Positions 9,676 to 18,863 of a stretch of 64,000 bases of DNA are shown one piece after another; the stretch's first letter is position 1; each line of letters begins with the position of its first letter. A program made the position numbers and the translations under genes. This stretch comes from Jannaschia sp. GRR-S6-38 (GTDB taxonomy: Bacteria; Pseudomonadota; Alphaproteobacteria; Rhodobacterales; Rhodobacteraceae), in assembly GCF_029853695.1 (NCBI RefSeq), contig NZ_CP122537.1, forward strand, positions 2,749,501-2,813,500, written 5' to 3'. Under the pieces are notes generated by a model. The model worked only from the letters and a program-made list of their open reading frames with translations, did not search any database and was not told the origin of the DNA.

Positions 9676-9872
9676 ACCGGGCGTCCGGCGCGCCACTTCC
9701 GGCGATTTCCCGGCGGGGCCGGGGCGGCGGTCCGACGATCTGCCGCTACGTCACGACACGCGAACACCGCCGCATTCCGCAGGATCGTCACGCCCGTGCC
9801 GGCTTCGCATCACAATGCGGCCATGTCCGTTCGGTCTACCGTCGCATGCTGTCTGCCACAGGAGTGTTAACG

Positions 9873-10028
9873 ATGGATCTTGAGACTTTCCTGCGCCGCG
9901 AGGACGGAGCGCTCTCCGTCGACGTGGTCCTGCTGACCGCGGCGCTGGTCGGCGTCACGCTGGCCACGATGCGCGTCATGCTGACTTGGGACCGCCTCGC
10001 GCTGATCGCGGAGGAAGAGCGCCGCTGA
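9873..10028 (+). CDS. Small Flp/type IVb-pilin-like protein
   Basis: A 51-residue protein, MDLETFLRREDGALSVDVVL at the N-terminus. The sequence FLRREDGALSVDVVLLTAALVG resembles the short Flp-family pilins of roseobacters, where a FxxxExGAxxVDxVxLTAA segment carries the prepilin cleavage site and the start of the hydrophobic helix. It has one hydrophobic helix and a short charged tail (DRLALIAEEERR). A purine-rich ribosome-binding site (CAGGAGTG) lies just upstream of ATG 9873. No tad/cpa pilus genes are in the window, so it may be an orphan pilin or only a pilin-like membrane peptide. Confidence 0.6.
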   Translation: MDLETFLRREDGALSVDVVLLTAALVGVTLATMRVMLTWDRLALIAEEERR

Positions 10029-10066
10029 GGCCAGCGCGCCGCTGAACCCGGCGCACCGCCGCCCGC

Positions 10067-10444
10067 TCAGGCGTTGGCTTCGCGGATCTTCTCGGCGGCG
10101 TCCTTGTCGAAGGCGATGCCCTTGTCGGCCAGCATCGTGTCGAGCTCGCCCGAGAGCGTCATCTCGGTGATGATATCGCAGCCGCCGACGAATTCGCCCT
10201 TCACGTAGAGCTGCGGGATCGTGGGCCAGTCGGAGTAATCCTTGATGCCCTGCCGGATGCCGTCATCGGCCAGCACGTTCACGTCCTGGTAGTCGACCTG
10301 CATGTAGTTCAGCACGCCGGCAACGCGGCTCGAGAAGCCGCATTGCGGCATGGCCTTGGTGCCCTTCATGAACAGCACCACGTCATTGGCCTTCACGGTC
10401 TCGTCGATCCGGGCCTTCGCGTCGGTCGTCTCGGTCATGGTCAT
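10067..10444 (-). CDS. grxD: Monothiol glutaredoxin, Grx4/GrxD family
   Basis: A 125-residue glutaredoxin with the monothiol active site CGFS (KAMPQCGFSSRVAG) and the glutathione-binding segments WPTIPQLYVKGEFVGGCD. CGFS glutaredoxins bind a [2Fe-2S] cluster with glutathione and deliver it to apo-proteins, often together with BolA. BolA is encoded two genes upstream in the same minus-strand operon. All three genes overlap by 4 bp (ATGA), implying translational coupling. The second methionine (MTETTD) is an equally possible start. Confidence 0.95.
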   Translation of the reverse strand: MTMTETTDAKARIDETVKANDVVLFMKGTKAMPQCGFSSRVAGVLNYMQVDYQDVNVLADDGIRQGIKDYSDWPTIPQLYVKGEFVGGCDIITEMTLSGELDTMLADKGIAFDKDAAEKIREANA

Positions 10445-10698
10445 TTCTCCTTGTTCCGGCGCGGCACGAAGACGCGCGCATATTCCTGCGGATCGCGGGG
10501 CACTCGGGTGACGAGTCGGCTGCCGCCGCCCGCCCCGGTGCTGTAATCGCTCACGATCTCCTCGTAGCCCTCCCCTGGCGCGATGCCGCGGGGGCGGCCG
10601 CCATGGGGCTGGCGGGCCTCTTGGCGCAGCACCCAGAGGGCGCGAAGCACCAGGATCGCGACGATCAGGCCGCAGAGGGTGACGGCGAAGAGGTTCAC
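10441..10698 (-). CDS. Small single-pass membrane protein between bolA and grxD
   Basis: 85 residues: one N-terminal transmembrane helix (MNLFAVTLCGLIVAILVLRAL) followed by a basic, glycine-rich cytoplasmic tail ending RDPQEYARVFVPRRNKEK. I do not recognise a named domain. Its start overlaps the bolA stop and its stop overlaps the grxD start by ATGA, so the three proteins are made together. The position suggests a link with iron-sulphur cluster handling, but nothing in the sequence itself indicates this. Confidence 0.75.
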   Translation of the reverse strand: MNLFAVTLCGLIVAILVLRALWVLRQEARQPHGGRPRGIAPGEGYEEIVSDYSTGAGGGSRLVTRVPRDPQEYARVFVPRRNKEK

Positions 10699-10937
10699 TC
10701 CGGCACCCGCGTGGTCAGCGCCAGTGCGTGCAGCTCGCCCGCCTTGCCGTCCATCTTGCCCCGGAGCGCGGCATAGACGGCACGCTGCTGGGCCACCCGG
10801 GATTGGCCGCGGAAGCTCTCGTCCACGACCTCGGCGGCGTAATGGTTCCCGTCGCCCGCGAGATCGGTGATGGTGATCTTCGCGTCCGGGAAGCTCTCGC
10901 GGATCAGCTCCTCGATCTCGCGCGCCTGCATCGCCAT
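10695..10937 (-). CDS. bolA: BolA-family protein
   Basis: 80 residues with the compact BolA fold pattern: an N-terminal helix (REIEELIRESFPDAKITITD), the strand region GNHYAAEVVDESFRG and the signature QRAVYAALRGKMDGKAGELHALALTT. The conserved C-terminal histidine in ELHAL is the residue that co-ligates the [2Fe-2S] cluster in BolA-glutaredoxin complexes. It heads the operon bolA, small membrane protein, grxD. Upstream lies the Rhs remnant, so its promoter must fall between about 10940 and 11040. Confidence 0.93.
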   Translation of the reverse strand: MAMQAREIEELIRESFPDAKITITDLAGDGNHYAAEVVDESFRGQSRVAQQRAVYAALRGKMDGKAGELHALALTTRVPE

Positions 10938-11039
10938 GTCGGTCCTCCGTCTTCTCCCGACTAGCTAGGCGCCCCGGCGCGCGGGGGCAAGGCGGGGGAG
11001 GCGGCGCACCGGGCCGGTGCAGGCCGCTCTTGGGTCAGG

Positions 11040-11331
11040 ATCACGCGCCGGAGAGGCGCAGGTCGAGGGTGTCGCCGGTCGAGACGTGCACGCCGCAAAA
11101 GGGCAGATAGCTCGCCTCCCAGACGACGAGGCCGCCGTCGTCCGTAGCGAAGACCGGCCGGCCGATATGGTCGGTGCGGACGTGATGGACCGCGCGCCCC
11201 CTCAACGACCGCTACCACTGTCCCGTCAATCAAGACATTTTCGCGCAGGAAAGGATTCGTGCCCGCCGGGGCGGCATTCTCGTGCCTACGATCCGGTCGC
11301 CGTCGAGATCGTGGATCGAGTAGATAGTGAG
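11040..11331 (-). pseudogene. Rhs core remnant (fragment A), frameshifted
   Basis: On the minus strand three pieces of a typical Rhs/YD-repeat core can be read in order: TIYSIHDLDGDRI, NPFLRENVLIDGTVVAVVEG, and VHHVRTDHIGRPVFATDDGG continuing to YLPFCGVHVSTGDTLDLRL. The middle piece is in a different frame from the outer two, and the continuous frame has two stops. Two compensating indels therefore interrupt the gene, and it ends in a stop directly after DLRLSGA. It lacks the rest of the core (PGQ...ADPLGL...DP) and any toxin domain. It lies downstream of the toxin/immunity pair, as a second array element would. Confidence 0.75.
11056..11096. repeat. 41-bp direct repeat, copy 1 (inside Rhs fragment A)
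   Basis: This 41-bp segment matches 12571-12611 at 38 positions by eye. Both copies encode the GVHVSTGDxxDLR part of the Rhs core on the minus strand. The two copies bracket the toxin/immunity pair and could support deletion or duplication by recombination. Confidence 0.8.
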
Positions 11332-11461
11332 TCAGTCTTTGCTTAGCAGAGCCAGCGAACTCTCAATTCATCCTTCTGATTGGCAACGCGGCTTCACAAA
11401 TTGGCCTCAGACAGAGCAATCTGATTCCTCAATTTGAATATCACAAGGTGCTCAGGTATGA
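11332..11461. other. AT-rich spacer downstream of the candidate immunity gene
   Basis: A non-coding stretch between the immunity gene stop and Rhs fragment A. Base composition is clearly more AT-rich than the surrounding chromosome (for example AATTTGAATATCACAAGG). I see no open frame, no strong hairpin and no tRNA. Confidence 0.5.
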
Positions 11462-11833
11462 TTAGGATATAAGGATATCGTCAATTTCGAAACCAAGAAT
11501 TTCAGGATCCCTCTCGTTCATAGCCAAGAAAAAAGTTGCCCGCACTTCAAGATCGGACCTACCCTCTTCTCTCGTTTGAAGCGGAATATCCACTGCATAT
11601 CGGGTTGGACTGCTGCCATCAACCACGACTGCATTCTCAATCGGTAAGACTGAGCGGGATTGGTCGAAAACGAATGTCTTCCCGTGTTCTGCCATCACTC
11701 TTCGGAAAGCCTCGGGCTTGAGTCTTGTTCCAGATTGCAGGAGTGAAAGCTCATCGAGCTGATCTGTTCCAATCAGCTGCACTATTCTTTCCGCCGTACG
11801 AAGTATCTTTTCGTACTCGTCAGCCTGTATCAT
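11462..11833 (-). CDS. Candidate immunity protein for the adjacent Rhs C-terminal toxin
   Basis: A 123-residue, acidic, soluble protein starting MIQADEYEKILRTAERIVQL and ending DPEILGFEIDDILIS. Its ATG overlaps the last codons of the toxin gene by 4 bp. That is the standard arrangement of polymorphic toxin-immunity pairs, where the immunity protein is made at once to neutralise the toxin. The middle part (TREEGRSDLEVRATFFL) and the FEIDDI ending resemble a family of small proteins often found beside Rhs and contact-dependent toxins, but I cannot confirm the family. Codon use is AT-rich compared with all housekeeping neighbours, supporting transfer. The function is inferred mainly from position. 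Confidence 0.65.
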   Translation of the reverse strand: MIQADEYEKILRTAERIVQLIGTDQLDELSLLQSGTRLKPEAFRRVMAEHGKTFVFDQSRSVLPIENAVVVDGSSPTRYAVDIPLQTREEGRSDLEVRATFFLAMNERDPEILGFEIDDILIS

Positions 11834-12303
11834 TGGCGGTCACTTGGCCTCCTTGTGCGCGTCAATGCTGTGACGCCGATCCACCGGAAGTAATGATCGG
11901 CCTCAATAATAGCTTGTCGTGCGTCCGCACGATTCATACCGGCTCGCCGCAGAGCCTTATAACCAATTCTTCTCTCAGCAGCGTAGGTTCCACCGCCAGC
12001 CTGTCTCTGAACTATCCGAGTTACATGATGAGGAGTGGCTACAATGCTTGCCGGTCCGTCGAGGCACAAGGCGGGTGCATCATATCTGGAGTACCCAGGA
12101 AGATCTCTGACAGCCGCATGCTGGATGACATGATGAGCGTCTCTTTCTCCCGCCGCTCGCAGACTTCGGTAGGAGTCTACCAGGGTGCTTCGCCCGACGG
12201 CATTAGGAGCCATTCGCATGCCGCGAACGCCAAGCTTAGCAGCCCTTCCAAGCCCGCCCGGGGCGACGTCCAGCAGAAGCCAAGCCGTTTCAGCGCCTAT
12301 CAA
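11830..12303 (-). CDS. Rhs C-terminal polymorphic toxin domain (HNH/EndoVII-like candidate)
   Basis: About 157 residues from a weak TTG start; the frame is actually open back to an amber codon at 12403-12405. Upstream in the same frame lies Rhs core sequence, so this is the variable C-terminal tip of a former Rhs protein. The hinge (GEFIPLLLLGYSVYSAINAAA) leads to RDAHHVIQHAAVRDLPGYSR, later TPHHVTRIVQRQAGGGTYAA and ERRIGYKALRRAGMN. The AHH and second HH motifs suggest a metal-dependent nuclease of the HNH/Endonuclease VII superfamily; this is family inference, not proof. It overlaps the candidate immunity gene. Without an intact core and start it may be silent, or expressed as an orphan module. 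Confidence 0.65.
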   Translation of the reverse strand: MIGAETAWLLLDVAPGGLGRAAKLGVRGMRMAPNAVGRSTLVDSYRSLRAAGERDAHHVIQHAAVRDLPGYSRYDAPALCLDGPASIVATPHHVTRIVQRQAGGGTYAAERRIGYKALRRAGMNRADARQAIIEADHYFRWIGVTALTRTRRPSDRQ

Positions 12304-12615
12304 GCCATCGTCGGAGTAGCAGAACTCGTCATAGGCCTCGGCGGCGGCGTTGATCGCCGAGTAGACGGAGTATCCGAGGAGGAGGAGCGGGATGAACTCC
12401 CCCTACGGGTCGGTCCACCGCATCGGGCTCTACAGCGCATACCCGTACACACTGGCCCCATCCACCAGCCCCAGCGGGTCGGCCTAGATATCCCGCCCCG
12501 TCGTTGGGTCGTAGTCCCGCATCCAGTCCTGGTGCAGCCGGCCCTCGGCCTGGATCCATTGCCCCGGGAAGCGCAGGTCGAACATGTCGCCGGTCGAGAC
12601 GTGCACGCCGCCGCT
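12304..12615 (-). pseudogene. Rhs core remnant (fragment B) with three amber stops
   Basis: The minus-strand frame reads GGVHVSTGDMFDLRFPGQW, then IQAEGRLHQDWMRDYDPTTG, then RDI-stop-ADPLGLVDGAS, VYGYAL-stop-SPMRWTDP-stop-GEF. This is the conserved end of the Rhs core, up to the DP-x-G junction where the variable toxin begins. Stops at 12484-12486, 12430-12432 and 12403-12405 are all TAG. Two sit where Rhs proteins normally have glutamine (CAG), so single C-to-T changes explain them. The frame continues without shift into the toxin. The remnant begins only about 20 bp after the purL stop, so the N-terminal bulk of the rhs gene has been lost. Confidence 0.8.
12571..12611. repeat. 41-bp direct repeat, copy 2 (inside Rhs fragment B)
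   Basis: Second copy of the 41-bp Rhs core segment at 11056-11096, with three mismatches close together. The spacing between copies is about 1.5 kb and encloses the toxin and candidate immunity genes. Confidence 0.8.
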
Positions 12616-12633
12616 AGGGCTCAGGCGCGGCCC

Positions 12634-14808
<2,175 letters not shown>

Positions 14809-14864
14809 GGGGCGCGGCTCCGGTTGCGGGGACCGTCTAGCGCGGGGCGCGGGCCGGGGAAAGA

Positions 14865-15521
14865 TCAGGCGCGGGCCAAGGCGCCCGGAAGGTCGCCATA
14901 GCCCGTCGCGCGCCGCTCGAAGGCGAGGTCCAGCGCCGCGGCGGCGGCCTCTGCCCGCGCGGTCAGGTCCGGGTCGTCGGTCTGCGCGAGGTAGACCAGC
15001 TTGCGGTAATGGCCGAAATAGCTGTCCCGAAGCTCGGGATGGCGGTCGAGGCCGAGGGGGCGCGTCACGAAGGCGTCGAACTGGCGGGCCAGGAAATCGG
15101 TCAGGTAGAAGGCGTCGATCTCGTCGCGCGCCGCGAAGGCCGCGACGCCCTCGAAGAAGGCATAGCAATGCGGACCCGCGATCATCTCGATCCCGTGCCG
15201 CGCGCAGAGCTCCGCCAGCGCGCCGCCGGTGCCGCAATCGGCATAGGCGAGGAAGACGCGGTCATAGCCGCGCGCCCGCGCCGACAGGGCCGCGTCGACG
15301 GCTGGCGCGATGCGGTCGGGGTGGTTGTGCAGGATCGCGGGAAGGCAATGCAGGTCGAGATGGTCGAGCCCGTTCGCGTCGCGGATGGCGAGGATCTCGT
15401 GGGCGAGGGCGCCGCAGGCAATGACCAGGACGCGGCCCGCGCCGCGCGCCGCCAGCCCCCGTTCCGTCAGGGCGGCGTCGCTGGGCGGCTCGCCGGCCGA
15501 GGGCGGCATTTGGGCCGCCAT
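14865..15521 (-). CDS. DUF1638 domain protein
   Basis: A 218-residue protein with [18 protein letters not shown] near the start, the conserved [15 protein letters not shown] segment, [24 protein letters not shown] and [15 protein letters not shown]. These cysteine/histidine-bearing motifs characterise DUF1638. The family's biochemistry is not settled. In methanogens and roseobacters its genes tend to accompany corrinoid proteins and methyltransferases, and both occur 3-5 kb away here. It is the last gene of a three-gene minus-strand group with a YbjQ protein and a small membrane protein. A start at 15509 is also possible. Confidence 0.8.
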   Translation of the reverse strand: MAAQMPPSAGEPPSDAALTERGLAARGAGRVLVIACGALAHEILAIRDANGLDHLDLHCLPAILHNHPDRIAPAVDAALSARARGYDRVFLAYADCGTGGALAELCARHGIEMIAGPHCYAFFEGVAAFAARDEIDAFYLTDFLARQFDAFVTRPLGLDRHPELRDSYFGHYRKLVYLAQTDDPDLTARAEAAAAALDLAFERRATGYGDLPGALARA

Positions 15522-15544
15522 CCGCGCCGCCCGGCCGCCGCGTC

Positions 15545-15865
15545 TCACTTCAGCTTCACCGCCGTGCCGTAGGCTACGACCTCGGACGCCGCCTGGGTGA
15601 TGGTCGAGGTTTCCAGCCGCATGCCGACGACGGCATCGGCGCCCATCGTCCGGGCCTCCGACAGCATCCTGTCGATGGCCTGCTCGCGCGCGCCCGCCAG
15701 CAGCGAGGCGTATTCCTTCACCTCGCCGCCCACGAGGTTGCGCAGCCCCGCCACGATGTCCGAGCCGATATGCTTGGCCCGCACGGTCGAGCCCTTCACG
15801 AGGCCGATGCAATGCGCGATCTCGCGGCCGGGGACCGTGTCGGTGGTGGTGATGATGGTCTCCAT
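15545..15865 (-). CDS. YbjQ family protein (DUF74)
   Basis: 106 residues starting METIITTTDTVPGREIAHCI, with GLVKGSTVRAKHIGSDIVAG, the LRNLVGGEVKEYASLL segment and the C-terminal GADAVVGMRLETSTI. This is the full pattern of the YbjQ/DUF74 family, small oligomeric proteins of unknown role. Its ATG overlaps the stop of the upstream small membrane protein gene, so the two are translationally coupled. It was formerly annotated as heavy-metal binding in some genomes, without clear metal-site residues here. Confidence 0.9.
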   Translation of the reverse strand: METIITTTDTVPGREIAHCIGLVKGSTVRAKHIGSDIVAGLRNLVGGEVKEYASLLAGAREQAIDRMLSEARTMGADAVVGMRLETSTITQAASEVVAYGTAVKLK

Positions 15866-16077
15866 CAGTCCATCCTGTCGTATTTGTCGTCTTCGGAATT
15901 GCCCAACCGGTCGGCGACGACGCGGAAGACGACATAGGCGACCAGCGCCGCAGGGATCAGCAGGGCCAGCCCGCCCTCCCAGGCGAAGCTGGCGGCGATC
16001 ACCGCGCCGAGCCAGACGGTCGCGGCCGCGGCGACGACCACGATGACGAGGATCAGGACGAGGCGGTCGAGGGGCAT
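15865..16077 (-). CDS. Small two-helix membrane protein
   Basis: 70 residues from ATG 16077 (MPLDRLVLILVIVVVAAAAT). It has two hydrophobic helices (about 6-30 and 36-53) and a charged C-terminal tail (RLGNSEDDKYDRMD). No family is recognised. It overlaps the YbjQ gene start by one base and heads that operon. A longer in-frame start at 16134 would add a proline-rich, non-hydrophobic leader and is less likely. Confidence 0.65.
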   Translation of the reverse strand: MPLDRLVLILVIVVVAAAATVWLGAVIAASFAWEGGLALLIPAALVAYVVFRVVADRLGNSEDDKYDRMD

Positions 16078-16189
16078 GGGCGGGCTCCGGTTCTCTGGCG
16101 TCGGATCATGCGCCGGTTGCGCGCGCAGGTCCATCGGTTGACTTGGGGGCGCCGCGCGCCAGCCTCAACGCCGGAGCGGGAGGCGGCGG

Positions 16190-16690
16190 ATGGCGGATGA
16201 TCTGAAACTGGTGGTGATGGGCGTGACCTCCACCGGCAAGACCGAGGTCGGCCAGCGCCTGGCCGCGCGGCTGGACGGGCGGTTCATCGACGGCGACGAC
16301 CTGCACCCGCCCGCCAATGTCGCCAAGATGGCGAAGGGTATTCCGCTGGAAGATGCCGACCGCTGGCCCTGGCTCGACAGCGTGGGCGAGGCGCTGGCCG
16401 CGACCGAGGGCACGGTCGTGATCGCCTGCTCGGCGCTCAAGCGCGCCTATCGCGACCGCATCCGCGACGCGGCCGGCGCGGTGCGCTTCGTGCACCTGAC
16501 CGGGCCGAAATCGGTGATCGCGGAGCGGATGAAGCGGCGGACGGGGCATTTCATGCCGCTGTCGCTGCTCGACAGCCAGCTCGCCACGCTGGAGCCGCCG
16601 CGCCCGGACGAGGATGCGGTCGAGGCCGATCTCCGCAAGGCGCCGGCGGAGCTGGCGGCGGCCATCGTCAAGAAGCTCGGCGCGGACTGA
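16190..16690 (+). CDS. Gluconokinase (GntK/IdnK family)
   Basis: 166 residues, the normal size for this thermoresistant gluconokinase family, which phosphorylates D-gluconate with ATP to 6-phosphogluconate. The P-loop is GVTSTGKT (residues 11-18), followed by FIDGDDLHPPANVAKMAKGI, the substrate-site motif, and WPWLDSVGEAL. ACSALKRAYRDRIR and SVIAERMKRRTGHFMPLSLL are also diagnostic. It stands alone on the plus strand, ending in a shared hairpin with convergent sodC. Confidence 0.93.
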   Translation: MADDLKLVVMGVTSTGKTEVGQRLAARLDGRFIDGDDLHPPANVAKMAKGIPLEDADRWPWLDSVGEALAATEGTVVIACSALKRAYRDRIRDAAGAVRFVHLTGPKSVIAERMKRRTGHFMPLSLLDSQLATLEPPRPDEDAVEADLRKAPAELAAAIVKKLGAD

Positions 16691-16716
16691 TGGGCCGGGG
16701 TCTCTCCCCCGGCCCA
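16691..16716. terminator. Bidirectional hairpin between convergent gluconokinase and sodC genes
   Basis: TGGGCCGGGG, a 6-nt loop and CCCCGGCCCA form a perfect 10-bp stem exactly between the two convergent stop codons. It lacks a long T tract, so its efficiency as an intrinsic terminator is uncertain, but position and symmetry suggest a shared terminator. Confidence 0.6.
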
Positions 16717-16732
16717 CGGTTCGGCTGGTAAC

Positions 16733-17242
16733 TCAGCCCGCCTCTTCCAGCACCGCGCAGGCCACGCGCGATCCGGCATCGCCCGCGGGCTGGCTTTCGT
16801 AATCGTCGGGCCCCGAATGGATGATCAGCGCCGCGCCATCGGCATCGATCAGGTGCTCGTCCACCGACAGGTTCGCCTTGAAGGCCTCCATCGAAAGCTC
16901 GCCGTCCTCGCCCACGAACGCGTTGGGCAGGTCGCCGGGATGGTTCCCGCCTTCGACCAGCCCGTGCATCGCGTCGCCCGCGATATGGCCGCCCGCGGAG
17001 GTGAAATCGCCCTCGCATTCGCCGGTCTCGTGCAGGTGGACACCATGCGCGCCGGGCGTCTGGCCGATCGCCTGCACGTTGACGCGGACGATGCCGCTGG
17101 CGGTCTCGAAGATCGAGACGGAGCCAATCTGGGTCCCGTCGGCATCGACGAGGGCCCCGGTAACGCGCGGGCCGACATGGGCGTCGGCGAAGGCGGGCGC
17201 GGCGAGAGTGCTGGCGAGGAGAAGGGGGAGGGCGAAGCGCAT
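16733..17242 (-). CDS. sodC: Periplasmic Cu/Zn superoxide dismutase
   Basis: 169 residues with a cleavable signal peptide (MRFALPLLLASTLAAPAFAD). It converts superoxide to hydrogen peroxide and oxygen in the periplasm. The copper/zinc ligands are visible: GVHLHETGECEGDFTSAGGH provides the HxH pair and the first cysteine; MHGLVEGGNHPGDLPN provides further histidines; HLIDADGAALIIHSGPDDY supplies another; and GDAGSRVACAV contains the active-site arginine and the second cysteine. Monocistronic on the minus strand. Confidence 0.95.
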   Translation of the reverse strand: MRFALPLLLASTLAAPAFADAHVGPRVTGALVDADGTQIGSVSIFETASGIVRVNVQAIGQTPGAHGVHLHETGECEGDFTSAGGHIAGDAMHGLVEGGNHPGDLPNAFVGEDGELSMEAFKANLSVDEHLIDADGAALIIHSGPDDYESQPAGDAGSRVACAVLEEAG

Positions 17243-17335
17243 GGGCTGTCCTTTCGCTGAGGCTGCGTGTCGCCTCAGCGAGCTAGGGCCGGGGGCGCGT
17301 GCGGCCAGTGCGAAGGCGCGGGGCGCGCGCGGGCG

Positions 17336-17959
17336 CTAGCGTTCGTGCCGGGCGTGTTCGGCGGCGACGCGGGCCACGGCCGGGCGCGCGGCGACGCGGT
17401 CGCTCAGCGCGTGGAGCTTCGGATAGTCGGCGAGCGGCACGCCGTCGCCGTCGAGCCAGCGGCTGATCACCCACAGGTGCAGGTCCGCGACCGAGAAGGC
17501 GTCGCAGATCCAGTCGTCCTCCAGCCGGCTCTCGAGATAGGCGGCGCATTCGCCCATGGTGCGCGGCACCTCGGCGGCCATCGCCTTCTGCGCGGCCGCG
17601 TCCTGCGTCCAGCGGCTGCCGCGCATCTTGTGCGCGTGGTTCACATGGACCGTCGAGGCGAGATAGCTCATCGCCTCGCGCGCGCGGGCGGCCTGCCACG
17701 GGTCGGAGGGCATCAGCCCGGCCTCGGGCCAGGTCGTGGCGATCCATTCCAGCGTCGCGGGCGTCTCGGTCAGGATGCCGTGGGGCGTCTCGAGCGCGGG
17801 GACGCGGGCTTTGGGATTGATCGCCAGGTAGTCCGGCGCGACATGCTCGTTCTTCGAGAAGCGCAGCCAGTGCAGGTCGTAATCGGCGCCGGCTTCCTCC
17901 AGCGCGGCATGGCTGGCCAGCGCGACGGTGCCGGGCACGAGGTAGAGCTTGACGGTCAT
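17336..17959 (-). CDS. Glutathione S-transferase family protein
   Basis: 207 residues with an N-terminal thioredoxin-like domain (MTVKLYLVPGTVALASHAAL, the PKARVPALETPHGILTETPA segment with the cis-proline and the ET glutathione-binding pair) and an all-helical C-terminal domain. The SxAx pattern near residues 15-20 resembles beta-class bacterial GSTs. Substrate unknown. The ATG at 17959 starts at the first beta strand; the longer frame upstream adds only a proline-rich tail. Nearby genes give no clear partner. Confidence 0.88.
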   Translation of the reverse strand: MTVKLYLVPGTVALASHAALEEAGADYDLHWLRFSKNEHVAPDYLAINPKARVPALETPHGILTETPATLEWIATTWPEAGLMPSDPWQAARAREAMSYLASTVHVNHAHKMRGSRWTQDAAAQKAMAAEVPRTMGECAAYLESRLEDDWICDAFSVADLHLWVISRWLDGDGVPLADYPKLHALSDRVAARPAVARVAAEHARHER

Positions 17960-18046
17960 GGACGGATCCCCCGGTTGCGGTGGCGCGACCATGCATGCGG
18001 GGCGGGCCGGGGGGAAGCCCGGTCCGGGACCGGGCCGCGATCTTCG

Positions 18047-18748
18047 TCAGGCGCTCATCTGGTTGTGGCGGCGGGCGACGAAGCTCTTGGCGGTCTCGAC
18101 GGCCACGGCGGCGTCGCGGCAGTAGGCGTCCGCGCCGATCGCCCGGCCGAATTCCTCGTTGAGCGGCGCGCCGCCCACCAGCACGATGTAGTCGTCGCGG
18201 ATCCCCTGTTCCTTCATCGTGTCGATCACGACCTTCATGTAGGGCATCGTCGTGGTCAGCAGCGCCGACATGCCGAGGATGTCGGGCTTCTCGGCCTCCA
18301 GCGCGGCGAGGTATTTCTCGACCGCATTGTTGATGCCCAGGTCCACCACCTCGAAGCCCGCGCCCTCCATCATCATCGAGACGAGGTTCTTGCCGATGTC
18401 GTGGATGTCGCCCTTCACCGTGCCGATCACCATCTTGCCCACGCGCGGCGCGCCGGTCTCGGCCAGCAGCGGCTTGAGGATCGCCATGCCGCCCTTCATC
18501 GCGTTCGCGGCCAGCAGCACCTCGGGCACGAAGAGGATCCCGTCGCGGAAGTCGTTGCCGACGATGGTCATGCCCCCGACCAGCGCCTTGGTCAGAATGT
18601 CGTAAGGCGCCCAGCCGCGTTCCAGAAGGATGTTCACCCCCTCCTCGATCTCCTCGCGGAGGCCATCGTAGAGGTCGTCGAACATCTGGTTGACGAGTTC
18701 CTCGTCATCCAGCTCGCTCAGGACGATATCGTCGTCTTCGTCGGACAT
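18047..18748 (-). CDS. Corrinoid (cobalamin)-binding methyltransferase protein, MtbC/MetH-B12 domain type
   Basis: 233 residues. An acidic N-terminal extension leads into the helical cap domain (LVGGMTIVGNDFRDGILFVP, LLAANAMKGGMAIL). The Rossmann B12 domain follows, with GDIHDIGKN (D114-x-H116-x-x-G119); H116 is the lower axial ligand to cobalt. MGVSALLTT-type and VGGAPL motifs complete it. Such proteins carry a methyl group on cobalamin between two methyltransferases. A cobalamin-type homocysteine methyltransferase is encoded 1.2 kb away, so the pair probably forms part of a split methionine synthase as described for other roseobacters. The gene is divergent from the SOS-boxed radical SAM gene. 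Confidence 0.92.
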   Translation of the reverse strand: MSDEDDDIVLSELDDEELVNQMFDDLYDGLREEIEEGVNILLERGWAPYDILTKALVGGMTIVGNDFRDGILFVPEVLLAANAMKGGMAILKPLLAETGAPRVGKMVIGTVKGDIHDIGKNLVSMMMEGAGFEVVDLGINNAVEKYLAALEAEKPDILGMSALLTTTMPYMKVVIDTMKEQGIRDDYIVLVGGAPLNEEFGRAIGADAYCRDAAVAVETAKSFVARRHNQMSA

Positions 18749-18863
18749 GGGGCCAAGCCTCCGCGGGGTTTCTCCCCAGATGAGACGTGGCGGCGGCTTT
18801 GACAAAGCGAAATGCGACAAGCGGAAGTTGCGGCGCGACTCATGTTGCGCGTTTTGTCGCGAT

